DNA from: an uncultured Aeromicrobium sp.
GTDB lineage: Bacteria > Actinomycetota > Actinomycetes > Propionibacteriales > Nocardioidaceae
Assembly: GCF_946221465.1 (NCBI RefSeq)
Contig: NZ_CAMJVP010000006.1
Coordinates: 1-33,227, forward strand
Direction: 5' to 3'
Length of the DNA: 33,227 nucleotides
The translations under genes and the position numbers were made by a program. A model generated the notes under the pieces. That model worked only from the letters and a program-made list of their open reading frames with translations, had not been told where the DNA came from and ran no database searches. Of this stretch, positions 1-8,255 are shown piece after piece (position 1 is the stretch's first letter; every line of letters begins with the position of its first letter).

Positions 1-615
1 ATGGCGAGCGACATGGGCCGCCTCGGTACCGTCGGCCTCGCCGCCGCGGTGTTCGGCGCCGTCGGCCCGATCGCCGAGCAGCGGACCGCCGACGTGGACC
101 TCACGATCGCCGTCAACCTGCGCGGCGTCCTGCTGTGCCTGAAGCACGCCGCGCGCGTCATGCAGCCGCGGCGCAGCGGCAGCATCATCGTCACGGCCAG
201 CCCCGGGGGCATCGTCGGCGGCGCGGGCCCGCACGTCTACAGCGCGACCAAGGCGGGGGTGATCGGGCTGGCCCGGTCGGTCGCCGCGGAGCTGCGCGAC
301 TGGGGCATCAGGGTCAACACCCTGGTCCCCGGCGCGGTGGTATCGCAGATGACGGCCTCGGCGGTCGTCGGCGACGCGAACGCCCTCGATGCCGCGACGG
401 AGGCCATGGCGGGCTCGGCGATGCTCGATCGCGCCGGCCAGCCGGCCGACATCGCCGGTGCCGTGGCCTTCCTGGCCAGCGAGGACGCCCGCTACATGAC
501 CGGCAGCGAGGTCTTCGTCGACGCGGGCTACACCCACGCGTCCGGCTCGGCGGCCTTCGCTCGCGAGAGCTACGCCGGCCGCGGCGCCCTGCTTGAGGGC
601 GGGCGCAGCTCGTGA
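1..615 (+). CDS. SDR-family oxidoreductase, 5' part missing at window edge
   Basis: This is a classical short-chain dehydrogenase/reductase lacking its N-terminal nucleotide-binding half. The visible 204 residues start at the strand-3/strand-4 region. They carry the catalytic Asn (N39 in AVNLRG), Ser (S67 in TASPGG) and the YxxxK pair (Y80, K84 in YSATK). The C-terminal cofactor-side motifs RVNTLVPG and TGSEVFVDAG follow. The TGxxxGxG loop must lie upstream of base 1, so the ATG at base 1 is probably not the true start. The usual NNAG motif reads LAAA here (residues 13-16), which is unusual. The stop overlaps a possible GTG of the next SDR gene, so the two are probably co-transcribed. The substrate cannot be told from sequence. 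Confidence 0.85.
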   Translation: MASDMGRLGTVGLAAAVFGAVGPIAEQRTADVDLTIAVNLRGVLLCLKHAARVMQPRRSGSIIVTASPGGIVGGAGPHVYSATKAGVIGLARSVAAELRDWGIRVNTLVPGAVVSQMTASAVVGDANALDAATEAMAGSAMLDRAGQPADIAGAVAFLASEDARYMTGSEVFVDAGYTHASGSAAFARESYAGRGALLEGGRSS

Positions 616-632
616 CGACAGAAAGGGAACGG

Positions 633-1442
633 ATGCTCACCGACAAGTTGATCCTCGTCACCGGGGCGGCCCAGGGCATGGGCCGGGAGATCGCGCTGGA
701 GGCGGCGCGGCAGGGTGCGGCGCACGTGGGCATCGCCGACCGCGACGCCGAGGGCCTGCGCAGTCTCGCTGGCGAGCTCGCCGAGATCGGCGCCGAGGTC
801 ACCGAGCTCGAGGTCGACCTCGCCCACGGCGACCGCGTGACGGCCATGGTCGACGATTTCGCCGCCGCCGCGGGCGGCCTGGACACGCTGGTCAACAACG
901 CGGGCGTGCTCGACCACGTGTTCACGCCGGCGGACCAGGTCCAGGTGCACCAGCTGGACGAGGCGGTCTGGGACACCGTCATGAACATCAACCTCAAGGC
1001 CGTCTGGCTCGCCATCAAGGCGGCCACACCGCACCTCATGGCCTCCACGAACGGTCCGTCGATCGTCAACGCGGCCTCCGTGGCAGGCATGACCGGCGCC
1101 GGGATGACGGCCTACTCGGTGAGCAAGGCCGCCGTCATCCAGCTGACACGCACCGCGGCGATCGGCCTCTCGCCGCACATCCGCGTCAACGCCTTCTCGC
1201 CGGGGTCCATCCGCACGCCGATGAGCCAGTCGCACCTCGACGCAGCCGAGGACAAGGTCGCGCGCGCCCGCGCCATGTACGGCAATCACCTGATCCCGCG
1301 CCTCGGCGAGGTCGACGAGATCGCCGCCGCCGTCTGCTTCCTGGCCAGTGACGCCGCGTCCTTCATCACGGGCGTGAACCTCCCGGTGGACGGCGGGACG
1401 ATGGCGTGGCGAGGAGTCCGCGACGACATCACCGTCGACTGA
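633..1442 (+). CDS. SDR-family NAD(P)-dependent oxidoreductase
   Basis: A complete classical SDR of 269 residues. It has TGAAQGMG (10-17) for cofactor binding, an acidic residue after strand 2 (IADRD) suggesting NAD preference, NNAG (88-91), Asn120, Ser149 and YSVSK (Tyr161, Lys165). The usual C-terminal LPVDGG is also present. I prefer the ATG at 633 because an AAGGGA ribosome binding site lies about 5 nt upstream. An in-frame GTG at 612 overlaps the previous stop (GTGA) and would add 7 residues. The tight spacing to the first SDR suggests an operon of two oxidoreductases acting on related alcohol or ketone substrates. The exact reaction is unknown. Nothing links it directly to the F420 genes that follow, apart from the same orientation and a 16-nt gap. 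Confidence 0.9.
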   Translation: MLTDKLILVTGAAQGMGREIALEAARQGAAHVGIADRDAEGLRSLAGELAEIGAEVTELEVDLAHGDRVTAMVDDFAAAAGGLDTLVNNAGVLDHVFTPADQVQVHQLDEAVWDTVMNINLKAVWLAIKAATPHLMASTNGPSIVNAASVAGMTGAGMTAYSVSKAAVIQLTRTAAIGLSPHIRVNAFSPGSIRTPMSQSHLDAAEDKVARARAMYGNHLIPRLGEVDEIAAAVCFLASDAASFITGVNLPVDGGTMAWRGVRDDITVD

Positions 1443-1458
1443 CCGTCACAATGGCGTG

Positions 1459-2436
1459 ATGCGACGCATCGTGGTGCTCTCCGGCGGGATCGGCGGAGCC
1501 CGCTTTCTCGAAGGGGTCCGTGCCGCCTGCCCCGAGGCAGAGGTCACGGCGATCGTCAACACCGCCGATGACCTGTGGGTCTTCGGGGTGCGGGTCTGCC
1601 CGGACCTGGACTCGGTGATGTACACGCTCGGCGGAGGCATCGACCCGCAGCGGCGCTGGGGCCGCCGCGACGAGACGTGGAACGCACGCGAGGAGCTCGG
1701 GCACTACGGTGAGCCGGACTCGTGGTTCGGGCTCGGCGACCGCGACCTCGCCACGCATCTGGTCCGTTCCGCGCGGCTGCGCGCGGGCGCGACGCTCTCG
1801 CAGGTGACCGAGGAGCTGTGCCGGCGGTGGCGCCCGGGGGTGCGGCTGGTCCCGATGACCGACGACGAGGTCGAGACGCGCATCGTCGTGGAGCTCCCCG
1901 AGGGCGAGCGCGACCTGCATTTCCAGGAGTACTGGATCCGGTACCGAGCCGAGGCGCCCCTCCGCAGTCTGCGCTACGCCGGGATCGAGGCGGCGCGTCC
2001 CGCGCCCGCCGTCGCCGAGGTGCTCGCCGAGGCCGATGCCATCGTGCTCGCGCCGTCCAATCCGGTCGTCTCGCTGCGCCCCATCCTGGAGGTCCCGGGC
2101 CTGCGCGACCTCGTGCGCTCGTCGGCGGCCCCGGTCGTCGGCGTCTCGCCGATCATCGCCGGGGGTCATGTCCGGGGCATGGCCGACCAGTTGCTGGGCG
2201 GGCTGGGCCTGGAGGTCTCCGCCGCGGCCGTCGCGGAATATCACGGCGCGCGCGAGGGCGAGGGCGTCCTCGACGGCTGGCTCGTCGACCCGGCCGATCG
2301 CGACGCAGTCGACCGGCTCCACGCCCAGGGGATCACCGCGCGTGCCGTGCCGCTCTACATGAACGACGACGCCGCCACCCGCCAGCTGGCCGCCGACGCC
2401 GTCGGTCTCGCGGACGCGCTGGTGCGAGGGCGCTGA
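1459..2436 (+). CDS. fbiA: FbiA/CofD, F420 side-chain transferase
   Basis: This enzyme transfers the (enol)pyruvyl- or lactyl-phospho group from the GDP-activated donor to Fo, giving dehydro-F420-0 or F420-0. The 325-residue product opens with the family glycine loop GGIGGAR (9-15). It carries NTADD and a DLDSVMY segment, then the APSNP...PIL donor-binding motif. Length and motif order are normal for CofD. The ATG at 1459 is preceded by an in-frame GTG at 1456 and no clear Shine-Dalgarno, so the start is uncertain by one codon. A CACAAT box 6 nt upstream could be a weak -10 for a leaderless message. The stop lies one base before the cofE start, so the two are translationally coupled. Actinobacterial FbiA is known to use the PEP-derived donor made by FbiD, and fbiD is present downstream. 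Confidence 0.95.
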   Translation: MRRIVVLSGGIGGARFLEGVRAACPEAEVTAIVNTADDLWVFGVRVCPDLDSVMYTLGGGIDPQRRWGRRDETWNAREELGHYGEPDSWFGLGDRDLATHLVRSARLRAGATLSQVTEELCRRWRPGVRLVPMTDDEVETRIVVELPEGERDLHFQEYWIRYRAEAPLRSLRYAGIEAARPAPAVAEVLAEADAIVLAPSNPVVSLRPILEVPGLRDLVRSSAAPVVGVSPIIAGGHVRGMADQLLGGLGLEVSAAAVAEYHGAREGEGVLDGWLVDPADRDAVDRLHAQGITARAVPLYMNDDAATRQLAADAVGLADALVRGR

Positions 2437-2437
2437 C

Positions 2438-3361
2438 GTGGAGATCTTTGCCGTCGACGGCATCGGCGAGGTCGGCGCGGGGGACGACCTCGCCGCCGTC
2501 GTGACCCGGCACGCGGAGCTGCGTGCGGGCGACGTCCTCGTCGTCACCAGCAAGATCGTCGCCAAGGCGGCCGGTCTGGTGACGCGCCGGCCGCGGGACG
2601 AGGTCATCGCCGAGGAGACCGACCGGGTGGTCGCGCGCCGCGGCCCCACCGCGATCGTCAGGACGTGGCACGGGCTCACGATGGCCGCCGCCGGTGTCGA
2701 CGCTTCCAACGTGGCGGCCGGCTCGGTCGTGCCGTTGCCGCGCGATCCCGACGCCGAGGCCCGCGAGCTGCGCGCTCGGATCCGTGCCGCCACCGGCTTG
2801 GCCGTCGCCGTGATCATCGCCGACACGGCGGGCCGCGCCTGGCGGGTCGGGCAGACCGACATGGCGATCGGCTGCGCCGGGATACTGCCCGTCCAGACGT
2901 TCGCGGGGCAGACGGACGCTCACGGCAACCCGCTGGTGGTCACGGCACCGGCGGTCGCCGACGAGGTCGCCGGCGCGGCGGAGCTCGTCTCGGGCAAGCT
3001 GGGCGGCCGGCCGGTCGTCATCGTCCGAGGACTCGACCCTGCCCTGCTGCTCGCCGACGACGGGCCCGGGGCCGCAGTCCTCGTGCGTGCCGAAGGCCAG
3101 GACCTCTTCGGGCTCGGCGCCCGTGAAGCCGTGCGCGCCGCAGCGGTGCGGGGGTCGCGGCGGGGCTTCCTCGAGCCGACCGACGACTGGGCCGTCGTGG
3201 ACGACCTCATCGCCGCCGCGGAGGTGGCTGCTCGCCGTGAACGCGGCCGTGTGACGATCGATGCGCGCGAGGATCCCGTCGCCGCGGGAGCGCTCATGGA
3301 GCGGCTGCGGGCCGTGGCATTCGCCGAGGGGCTGGAGCTCGCGGTCGACGTCCGTCGGTGA
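2438..3361 (+). CDS. cofE: CofE-type F420:gamma-glutamyl ligase (FbiB lacking FMN domain)
   Basis: This GTP-dependent ligase adds gamma-linked glutamates to F420-0. Residues 1-245 match the CofE fold. Family segments seen are VVTSKIVAKAAG, the AAGVDASNV loop, the IIADTAGRAWR-GQTD metal/nucleotide region, the DEVAGAAELV segment and GLGAREA. In mycobacterial FbiB (about 448 residues) a nitroreductase-like FMN domain follows and reduces dehydro-F420-0. Here the protein ends at 307 residues with only a short, charged, helix-like tail. Translation starts at GTG 2438, one base after the fbiA stop, with GAGGG at 2426-2430 as ribosome binding site. The missing domain implies a separate reductase elsewhere in the genome or a different intermediate. 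The ligase assignment is firm. Confidence 0.93.
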   Translation: MEIFAVDGIGEVGAGDDLAAVVTRHAELRAGDVLVVTSKIVAKAAGLVTRRPRDEVIAEETDRVVARRGPTAIVRTWHGLTMAAAGVDASNVAAGSVVPLPRDPDAEARELRARIRAATGLAVAVIIADTAGRAWRVGQTDMAIGCAGILPVQTFAGQTDAHGNPLVVTAPAVADEVAGAAELVSGKLGGRPVVIVRGLDPALLLADDGPGAAVLVRAEGQDLFGLGAREAVRAAAVRGSRRGFLEPTDDWAVVDDLIAAAEVAARRERGRVTIDAREDPVAAGALMERLRAVAFAEGLELAVDVRR

Positions 3362-3393
3362 GTGGGCGGTGGTTCTTTCGCTCGGGTGTGGAC

Positions 3394-3409
3394 TGTGACA
3401 CACTAGATG
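3394..3409 (+). promoter_or_regulatory. possible promoter/operator of the F420 reductase gene
   Basis: The 82-nt gap before the F420 reductase is less GC-rich than its surroundings. It contains the small palindrome TGTGACACA (3394-3402) directly followed by TAGATG (3404-3409), a plausible -10. No convincing -35 is visible. The gap suggests that fno-fbiC-fbiD can be transcribed separately from fbiA-cofE. Confidence is low because the -10 lacks the terminal T. Confidence 0.3.
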
Positions 3410-3443
3410 AGCCAGATGATTATCACAGATTGGCGGGAGACCT

Positions 3444-4106
3444 ATGCAGCAGCGCATTGCCGTGATCGGTGGGACCGGTCCTCAGGGTCGGGGCCTGGCG
3501 TATCGTTTCGCGCTCGCCGGGCATGACGTGACGGTGGGTTCGCGTGACGAGGTGCGGGCGAAGGAGAAGGCGGCTGAGATCGCGGAGCGGGCGGGGGCGT
3601 CTGTGGCGGGGGCGAGTAACGCGGCGGCTGCGGCCGAGGCGGACGTCGTCTTGTTGGCGGTGCCGTGGGACGGTCATGCCGAGCTGGTGGGTTCGCTGGC
3701 GGGTGAGTTGGCGGGCAAGGTCGTGATCAGTTGTGTCAATCCGCTGGGGTTCGATGAACGGGGCCCGTATGGGTTGACGTTGCAGGAGTCGGCCGCTGAG
3801 GAGGCGCAGCGGCTGGTTCCGGAGGCTCGGGTGGTGGGCGCGTTCCATCATGTGGCGGCGTTGTCGTTGTGGAAGACGCCGAAGCCGTTGACTCATGAGG
3901 ACGTCCTGGTGTGTGGTGATGATGCCGAGGCGACGTCGTTGGTGCAGGATCTGGCCGTGTCGGTGACCGGTCGTCGTGGGATCGATGCGGGTGCGTTGCG
4001 GCTGGCGCGTCAGCTGGAACCGTTGACGGCGGTGCTGATCAGCATGAACAAGCGGTACAAGACTCGTTCGGGTGTGGCGATCACGGGCATCCCGGCCGAT
4101 CGCTGA
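3444..4106 (+). CDS. fno: F420H2:NADP+ oxidoreductase (NADPH-dependent F420 reductase)
   Basis: This enzyme exchanges hydride between NADP(H) and F420, linking the deazaflavin pool to central redox metabolism. The 220-residue product has the family dinucleotide loop GGTGPQG (9-15). An SR pair in VGSRD is suited to the NADP 2'-phosphate. The LLAVPWDGH and SCVNPLGF strand-turns follow, then the VGAFHHVAA and QLEPLTAVLISMN segments. A GGGAG ribosome binding site lies about 6 nt before the ATG. The gene sits between cofE and fbiC, so synthesis and reduction of F420 are grouped together. Its wobble positions favour G over C and the coding strand is strikingly G-rich, unlike fbiA and cofE. This may reflect a different history or a local strand bias. 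Confidence 0.95.
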   Translation: MQQRIAVIGGTGPQGRGLAYRFALAGHDVTVGSRDEVRAKEKAAEIAERAGASVAGASNAAAAAEADVVLLAVPWDGHAELVGSLAGELAGKVVISCVNPLGFDERGPYGLTLQESAAEEAQRLVPEARVVGAFHHVAALSLWKTPKPLTHEDVLVCGDDAEATSLVQDLAVSVTGRRGIDAGALRLARQLEPLTAVLISMNKRYKTRSGVAITGIPADR

Positions 4107-4119
4107 CGAGGAGGACGCG

Positions 4120-6618
4120 ATGCCCAACGACCGGCAGATCGCGCGGGCGGTCGCGCGCGCCGAGGCCGCCCGGACGCTCGACTCCGAGGAGATCGCGGCG
4201 TTGTTCGCTGCGCGGGGAGCGGCGCTGGAGAGGCTCATGGCGGCGGCGCGCCGAGTGCGTGAGGCGGGCCTGCGTGAGGCGGGGCGGCCAGGGATTGTGA
4301 CGTATTCGCGCAAGGTGTTCATTCCGCTGACCCGGCTCTGCCGCGATCGTTGTCACTACTGCACGTTCGCGACGGCGCCAGCAGCGCTGGAGGCGCGGGG
4401 GGAGACGCCGTATCTGTCGGCCGACGAGGTCCTGCATACCGCGCGCCAGGGGGCCGAGTTGGGGTGCAAGGAGGCCTTGTTCACCCTCGGCGACCGGCCC
4501 GAGGACCGCTGGCCGCAGGCGCGGCGGTGGCTTGAGGAGGCCGGGTACGACTCGACGTTGGAGTATGTGCGGGCGATGGCGGTCCTGGTGCTGGAGGAGA
4601 CCGGGCTGCTGCCGCATCTGAACCCTGGGGTGATCAGCTGGAGCGAGATGAACCGGCTCAAGCCGGTGGCACCGTCTATGGGGATGATGCTGGAGACCAC
4701 GAGCACGCGGCTGACCGAGAAGGGACAGCCGCACTACCGCAGCCCGGACAAGGATCCGATGGTGCGTCTGCGGGTGCTGGAGGACGCGGGTCGTCTGTCT
4801 GTGCCGTTCACCACCGGCCTGTTGATCGGGATTGGTGAGAGTCCCGCTGAGCGAGCGGACGCCGTGCTGCACCTTCGTCGCATCCACCGCGAGTACGGGT
4901 CGGTGCAGGAGGTGATCGTGCAGAACTTCCGCGCCAAGCCCGATACCGCCATGCGGCACAGTGAGGATCTTCCGCTCGAGGAGTATTTGGCCGCGATCGC
5001 GGCCTGCCGGGTGGTGCTCGGGCCGGCGGTCCGGCTGCAGGCGCCGCCGAACCTGGTCGAGCTCGACGAATGTCGGTCGCTGCTGGACGCGGGCATCGAC
5101 GATTTCGGCGGCATCAGCCCGCTGACGCCCGATCACGTCAACCCCGAACGGCCCTGGCCCCAGATCGACCGCCTCGCCCGGATGTGCGCCGAGAAGGGGT
5201 TCGATCTTCGGGAGCGGTTGACCGTTCATCCGCCGTATCTGCGCGAGCCCTGGCTAGACCCTCGGGTACGCGGGCATGTCGAGGCGCTCGCCGGTCACGA
5301 TGGCCTCGCCGACCCGGAGGCTCGCGTGACCGGCCGGCCGTGGCAGGAGCCGGACGGGGGCTGGCAGAGCACGGGCCGCGTCGATCTGCACACCGGTATC
5401 GACACCGCCGGCCGCTCGGCGGACCGCCGTGGTGACTTCGACGTCGTCTACGGCGACTGGGCGGCATTGCGCGAGCAGGTCCGTTCCTCACCGCACCTGG
5501 CCGGGCAATGGCTCGGCTCCACCAACGTAGCGGCAGCGCTGCGATCAGCCGAACGTGCTCCTGCCAAGCTGGCCGAGGCCGAGGCGCTGGCCCTCATGAC
5601 CGCTGAGGAAGGACCTGCGCTCGACGCCGTATGCGCTCTCGCGAATGACCTGCGACGCGACACGGTCGGTGACGTGGTCACCTACATCGTCAACCGCAAC
5701 ATCAACTTCACCAATGTCTGCTACACCGGCTGTCGGTTTTGCGCCTTCGCGCAGCGAGCCTCCGATGCTGACGCCTACACGCTCTCGCTCGACGAGATCG
5801 GTGCGCGTGCGGTCGAGGCGGTCGAGGTCGGTGCGACGGAGGTGTGCGTGCAAGGTGGGATCGACCCGGCGATGCCGGCGACCGCCTATGAACAGATTGC
5901 CCACGCTATCAAGGCGGCCGCACCATCGCTGCATCTGCACGCATTCAGTCCGATGGAGATCATGAACGGGGTCGCTCGAACCGGACTGTCCATCACCGAA
6001 TTTCTCATGCTGTTGCGTGAGGCCGGTGTCGACTCGCTGCCCGGCACGGCAGCGGAGATCCTCGACGATGATGTGCGGTGGATCCTCACCAAGGGCAAGC
6101 TCCCCACTGCCCAGTGGATCGAGGTTGTCACGACCGCCCATGAACTCGGGCTGCCGACGACGGCCACGATGATGTACGGCCATGTGGACCAGCCGCACCA
6201 CTGGGTCGCGCATCTACGGCTCATCGCAGAGTTGCAACGCCGCACAGGCGGCTTCACCGAGTTCGTACCGTTGCCGTTCGTTCACCAGTCGAGCCCGATC
6301 TACCTCGCCGGTGTCGCCCGGCCCGGACCCACACCTCGCGACAACCGGGCCGTGCACGCCTTGGCGCGGATCCTCCTGCACGGTCTGATCGACAACATCC
6401 AGTGCTCCTGGGTCAAACTCGGCCCGCCGTTGTGCGCGCAGGTCCTTGATGGGGGCGTCAATGATCTGGGCGGCACCTTGATGGAGGAGACCATCAGCCG
6501 CATGGCCGGTTCGACCAACGGGTCCCGCAAGTCCGTCGCCGAACTTGAGCAGATGGCTGCCCTCGCCGGCCGACCCGCTCGTCAGCGCACCACCCTCTAC
6601 ACGCCGGTGCCGGCGTGA
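4120..6618 (+). CDS. fbiC: FbiC, bifunctional FO synthase (CofG-CofH fusion)
   Basis: FbiC makes the deazaflavin Fo from tyrosine and 5-amino-6-ribitylamino-uracil using two radical-SAM centres. The 832-residue protein carries both. The N-terminal CofG-like half has CxxxCxxC at Cys74, Cys78 and Cys81. The C-terminal CofH-like half has Cys534, Cys538 and Cys541. Each motif would bind a 4Fe-4S cluster with SAM. Length is close to mycobacterial FbiC (about 856). The start is fixed by an excellent AGGAGG (4109-4114) five bases before ATG 4120; an open frame from 4072 overlaps fno and is not needed. The first half shares the G-rich codon style of fno, while the second half looks more like the rest of the window. 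The stop overlaps the fbiD GTG by 4 bases. Confidence 0.97.
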   Translation: MPNDRQIARAVARAEAARTLDSEEIAALFAARGAALERLMAAARRVREAGLREAGRPGIVTYSRKVFIPLTRLCRDRCHYCTFATAPAALEARGETPYLSADEVLHTARQGAELGCKEALFTLGDRPEDRWPQARRWLEEAGYDSTLEYVRAMAVLVLEETGLLPHLNPGVISWSEMNRLKPVAPSMGMMLETTSTRLTEKGQPHYRSPDKDPMVRLRVLEDAGRLSVPFTTGLLIGIGESPAERADAVLHLRRIHREYGSVQEVIVQNFRAKPDTAMRHSEDLPLEEYLAAIAACRVVLGPAVRLQAPPNLVELDECRSLLDAGIDDFGGISPLTPDHVNPERPWPQIDRLARMCAEKGFDLRERLTVHPPYLREPWLDPRVRGHVEALAGHDGLADPEARVTGRPWQEPDGGWQSTGRVDLHTGIDTAGRSADRRGDFDVVYGDWAALREQVRSSPHLAGQWLGSTNVAAALRSAERAPAKLAEAEALALMTAEEGPALDAVCALANDLRRDTVGDVVTYIVNRNINFTNVCYTGCRFCAFAQRASDADAYTLSLDEIGARAVEAVEVGATEVCVQGGIDPAMPATAYEQIAHAIKAAAPSLHLHAFSPMEIMNGVARTGLSITEFLMLLREAGVDSLPGTAAEILDDDVRWILTKGKLPTAQWIEVVTTAHELGLPTTATMMYGHVDQPHHWVAHLRLIAELQRRTGGFTEFVPLPFVHQSSPIYLAGVARPGPTPRDNRAVHALARILLHGLIDNIQCSWVKLGPPLCAQVLDGGVNDLGGTLMEETISRMAGSTNGSRKSVAELEQMAALAGRPARQRTTLYTPVPA

Positions 6619-7214
6619 CCGGTGGTCGTGCCGGCTGGACGGTGGTCGTGCCGGTCAAACCCTTCGACCGGGCCAAGTCCCGACTCGGGCTGGAGCCGGC
6701 GCGGCGCGAGCGCATCGCGCGCCTGTTCGCCGACCATGTCCTCGACGAACTCCGCCGGACTCCGACAGTGCAGACCGTGATTGTGGTGGGGATCGATCAC
6801 CCGGCTGCGGATGTCGGACTCCCCGATCCGGGAAGCATGATCGAAGCGGTCGCGCGGGGTCGATCGTGGGCAGCCGAGCGGCATGCGGACCGGCCGATCG
6901 CGGTGATTCCGGCCGATCTTCCCGCCCTCACCGCCCCCATCGTGGCCGAGGCATTGGACGAGGCGAGCAACCACCTCCGTGCCTTCGTTCCCGACCGCAG
7001 CGGGGAGGGCACCACCCTGCTCACCTCGTCGTCACCGGCTGAGTTGGTGGTCTCCTACGGGCCGGGGTCAGCTCGCGCGCACCGCGCACTCGGCGTCGTC
7101 GAGCTCGTCGGCGACTGGCCGGGCCTGCGTGATGATGTCGACACCCTCGCGCACCTGGAGCGCATCGTTTCCCGCGGCCGTGCGCGCGGGATAGACCGCC
7201 TGATCACCTCCTGA
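6615..7214 (+). CDS. fbiD: FbiD/CofC, phosphoenolpyruvate (2-phospholactate) guanylyltransferase
   Basis: This enzyme activates phosphoenolpyruvate (actinobacteria) or 2-phospho-L-lactate (archaea) with GTP to give the donor used by FbiA. The 199-residue product shows the MobA-like nucleotidyltransferase start VVPVKPFDRAKSRLG, the metal-binding strand VIPADLPAL, and a late DVDTLAHLERI segment typical of the family. It starts with a GTG that overlaps the fbiC stop (GTGA, 6615-6618), so translation is coupled. With this gene the window holds every classical F420 biosynthesis step except the reduction of dehydro-F420-0. Its stop codon lies inside a palindrome shared with the convergent adhP stop. 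Confidence 0.94.
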   Translation: MTGGRAGWTVVVPVKPFDRAKSRLGLEPARRERIARLFADHVLDELRRTPTVQTVIVVGIDHPAADVGLPDPGSMIEAVARGRSWAAERHADRPIAVIPADLPALTAPIVAEALDEASNHLRAFVPDRSGEGTTLLTSSSPAELVVSYGPGSARAHRALGVVELVGDWPGLRDDVDTLAHLERIVSRGRARGIDRLITS

Positions 7215-7228
7215 CGCTAAGCGTCAGG
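7210..7228. terminator. palindrome spanning the fbiD and adhP stop codons
   Basis: A perfect 9-bp inverted repeat, CCTGACGCT/AGCGTCAGG with one central base, occupies the whole 9-nt gap between the convergent genes and contains both stop codons. As RNA it could form a short hairpin on either strand. No T-tract follows on either side, so it would be a weak intrinsic terminator at best, or a protein-binding palindrome. Confidence 0.45.
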
Positions 7229-8255
7229 CGAGTTCGAGAACGACCCTTCCGTAGACGCGCCCGGCCTTCAGTTGGGCGAAGACCTCGTTGATGTCACCGA
7301 GCCGTCCGGTGTGCACGGTGGGACGGATCTTCCCGGCGGCGAAGAACTCCAGCGCCTCGACCATGTCCTGGCGGGTGCCGACGATCGAGCCTCGGATCGT
7401 CAATCCTCGCAGCACGATGTCGAAGATGTCGGCGGGGAAGTCACCGGGAGGCAGACCGACGAAGACGATGGTTCCGCCGCGTCGGGCCATCGCCGAGGCC
7501 TGGCCGAATGCCGAGGGATGAACCGCCGTGACGAGCACGCCGTGGGCTCCGGCAATCTCGTCCTGGACCACCTGACCGGGATCGGCCTCGCGAGCGTTGA
7601 TCACGATCTCCGCGCCGTGGCGGCGGGCGAGTTCGAGCTTGTCGTCGTCGATGTCGACCGCGACGACCCGCATGCCCATCGCGATGGCGTACTGCACGGC
7701 GACGTGTCCGAGACCGCCGATTCCGGAGATCACGACCCACTGGCCAGGAGCGACCTCGGTCTCCTTGAGCGCTTTGTAGACGGTCACGCCCGCGCAGAGG
7801 ATCGGGGCCACCTCGACGAGATCGACGCTATCGGGAATCCGTGCCGCATAACGCTCATCGACCAGCATGTACTCGGCGAAAGAACCATCGACCGAATAGC
7901 CGCCGTTCTGTTGCTGCTCACAGAGCGTCTCCCAGCCCTTGCGGCAGTACTCGCAACGGCCGCACGCCGACCACAGCCAGGCGTTGCCGACCCGATCGCC
8001 GATGGCCAGATCGGTCACCTGGTCACCGACGGCCACTACCTCGCCGACGCCCTCGTGGCCGGGGATCAAGGGCCGCTTCGGGGACACGGGCCAGTCCCCG
8101 TCGACGGCGTGGAGGTCGGTGTGGCATACACCCGTGGTGAGGACGCGGACGAGCGCCTGATGGGGGCCGGGGGCTGGTACGTCGACTTCCTCGATGGTCA
8201 GCGGCGCTTTGGCTGCGGCACTGACGGCGGCGCGCATCGTGCGGGGAACGGTCAT
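7224..8255 (-). CDS. adhP: zinc-dependent alcohol dehydrogenase, AdhP type
   Basis: A medium-chain zinc alcohol dehydrogenase of 343 residues, NAD-linked and cytosolic, interconverting ethanol or short alcohols and aldehydes. Catalytic zinc ligands are Cys44 in GVCHTDLH, His67-Glu68 in PGHEG, and the later Cys in PILCAGVT. The structural zinc site is Cys98, Cys101, Cys104 and Cys112 in the CGRCEYCRKGWETLC region. The NAD loop is GIGGLGH, followed by VVAVDIDDDKL, whose acidic residue suits NAD over NADP. Start at 8255 is supported by GAAGGAG (8261-8267 on the opposite strand) 5 nt upstream. It converges on fbiD and is divergent from recR. It does not look like an F420-dependent dehydrogenase, which belongs to other folds. 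Confidence 0.95.
   Translation of the reverse strand: MTVPRTMRAAVSAAAKAPLTIEEVDVPAPGPHQALVRVLTTGVCHTDLHAVDGDWPVSPKRPLIPGHEGVGEVVAVGDQVTDLAIGDRVGNAWLWSACGRCEYCRKGWETLCEQQQNGGYSVDGSFAEYMLVDERYAARIPDSVDLVEVAPILCAGVTVYKALKETEVAPGQWVVISGIGGLGHVAVQYAIAMGMRVVAVDIDDDKLELARRHGAEIVINAREADPGQVVQDEIAGAHGVLVTAVHPSAFGQASAMARRGGTIVFVGLPPGDFPADIFDIVLRGLTIRGSIVGTRQDMVEALEFFAAGKIRPTVHTGRLGDINEVFAQLKAGRVYGRVVLELA

Noticed and set aside
3394..3427. CRP-like half-sites TGTGA and TCACA before fno
   Set aside because: The half-sites are about 24 bp apart, not the 6-bp spacing of a CRP site, so chance is the better explanation.
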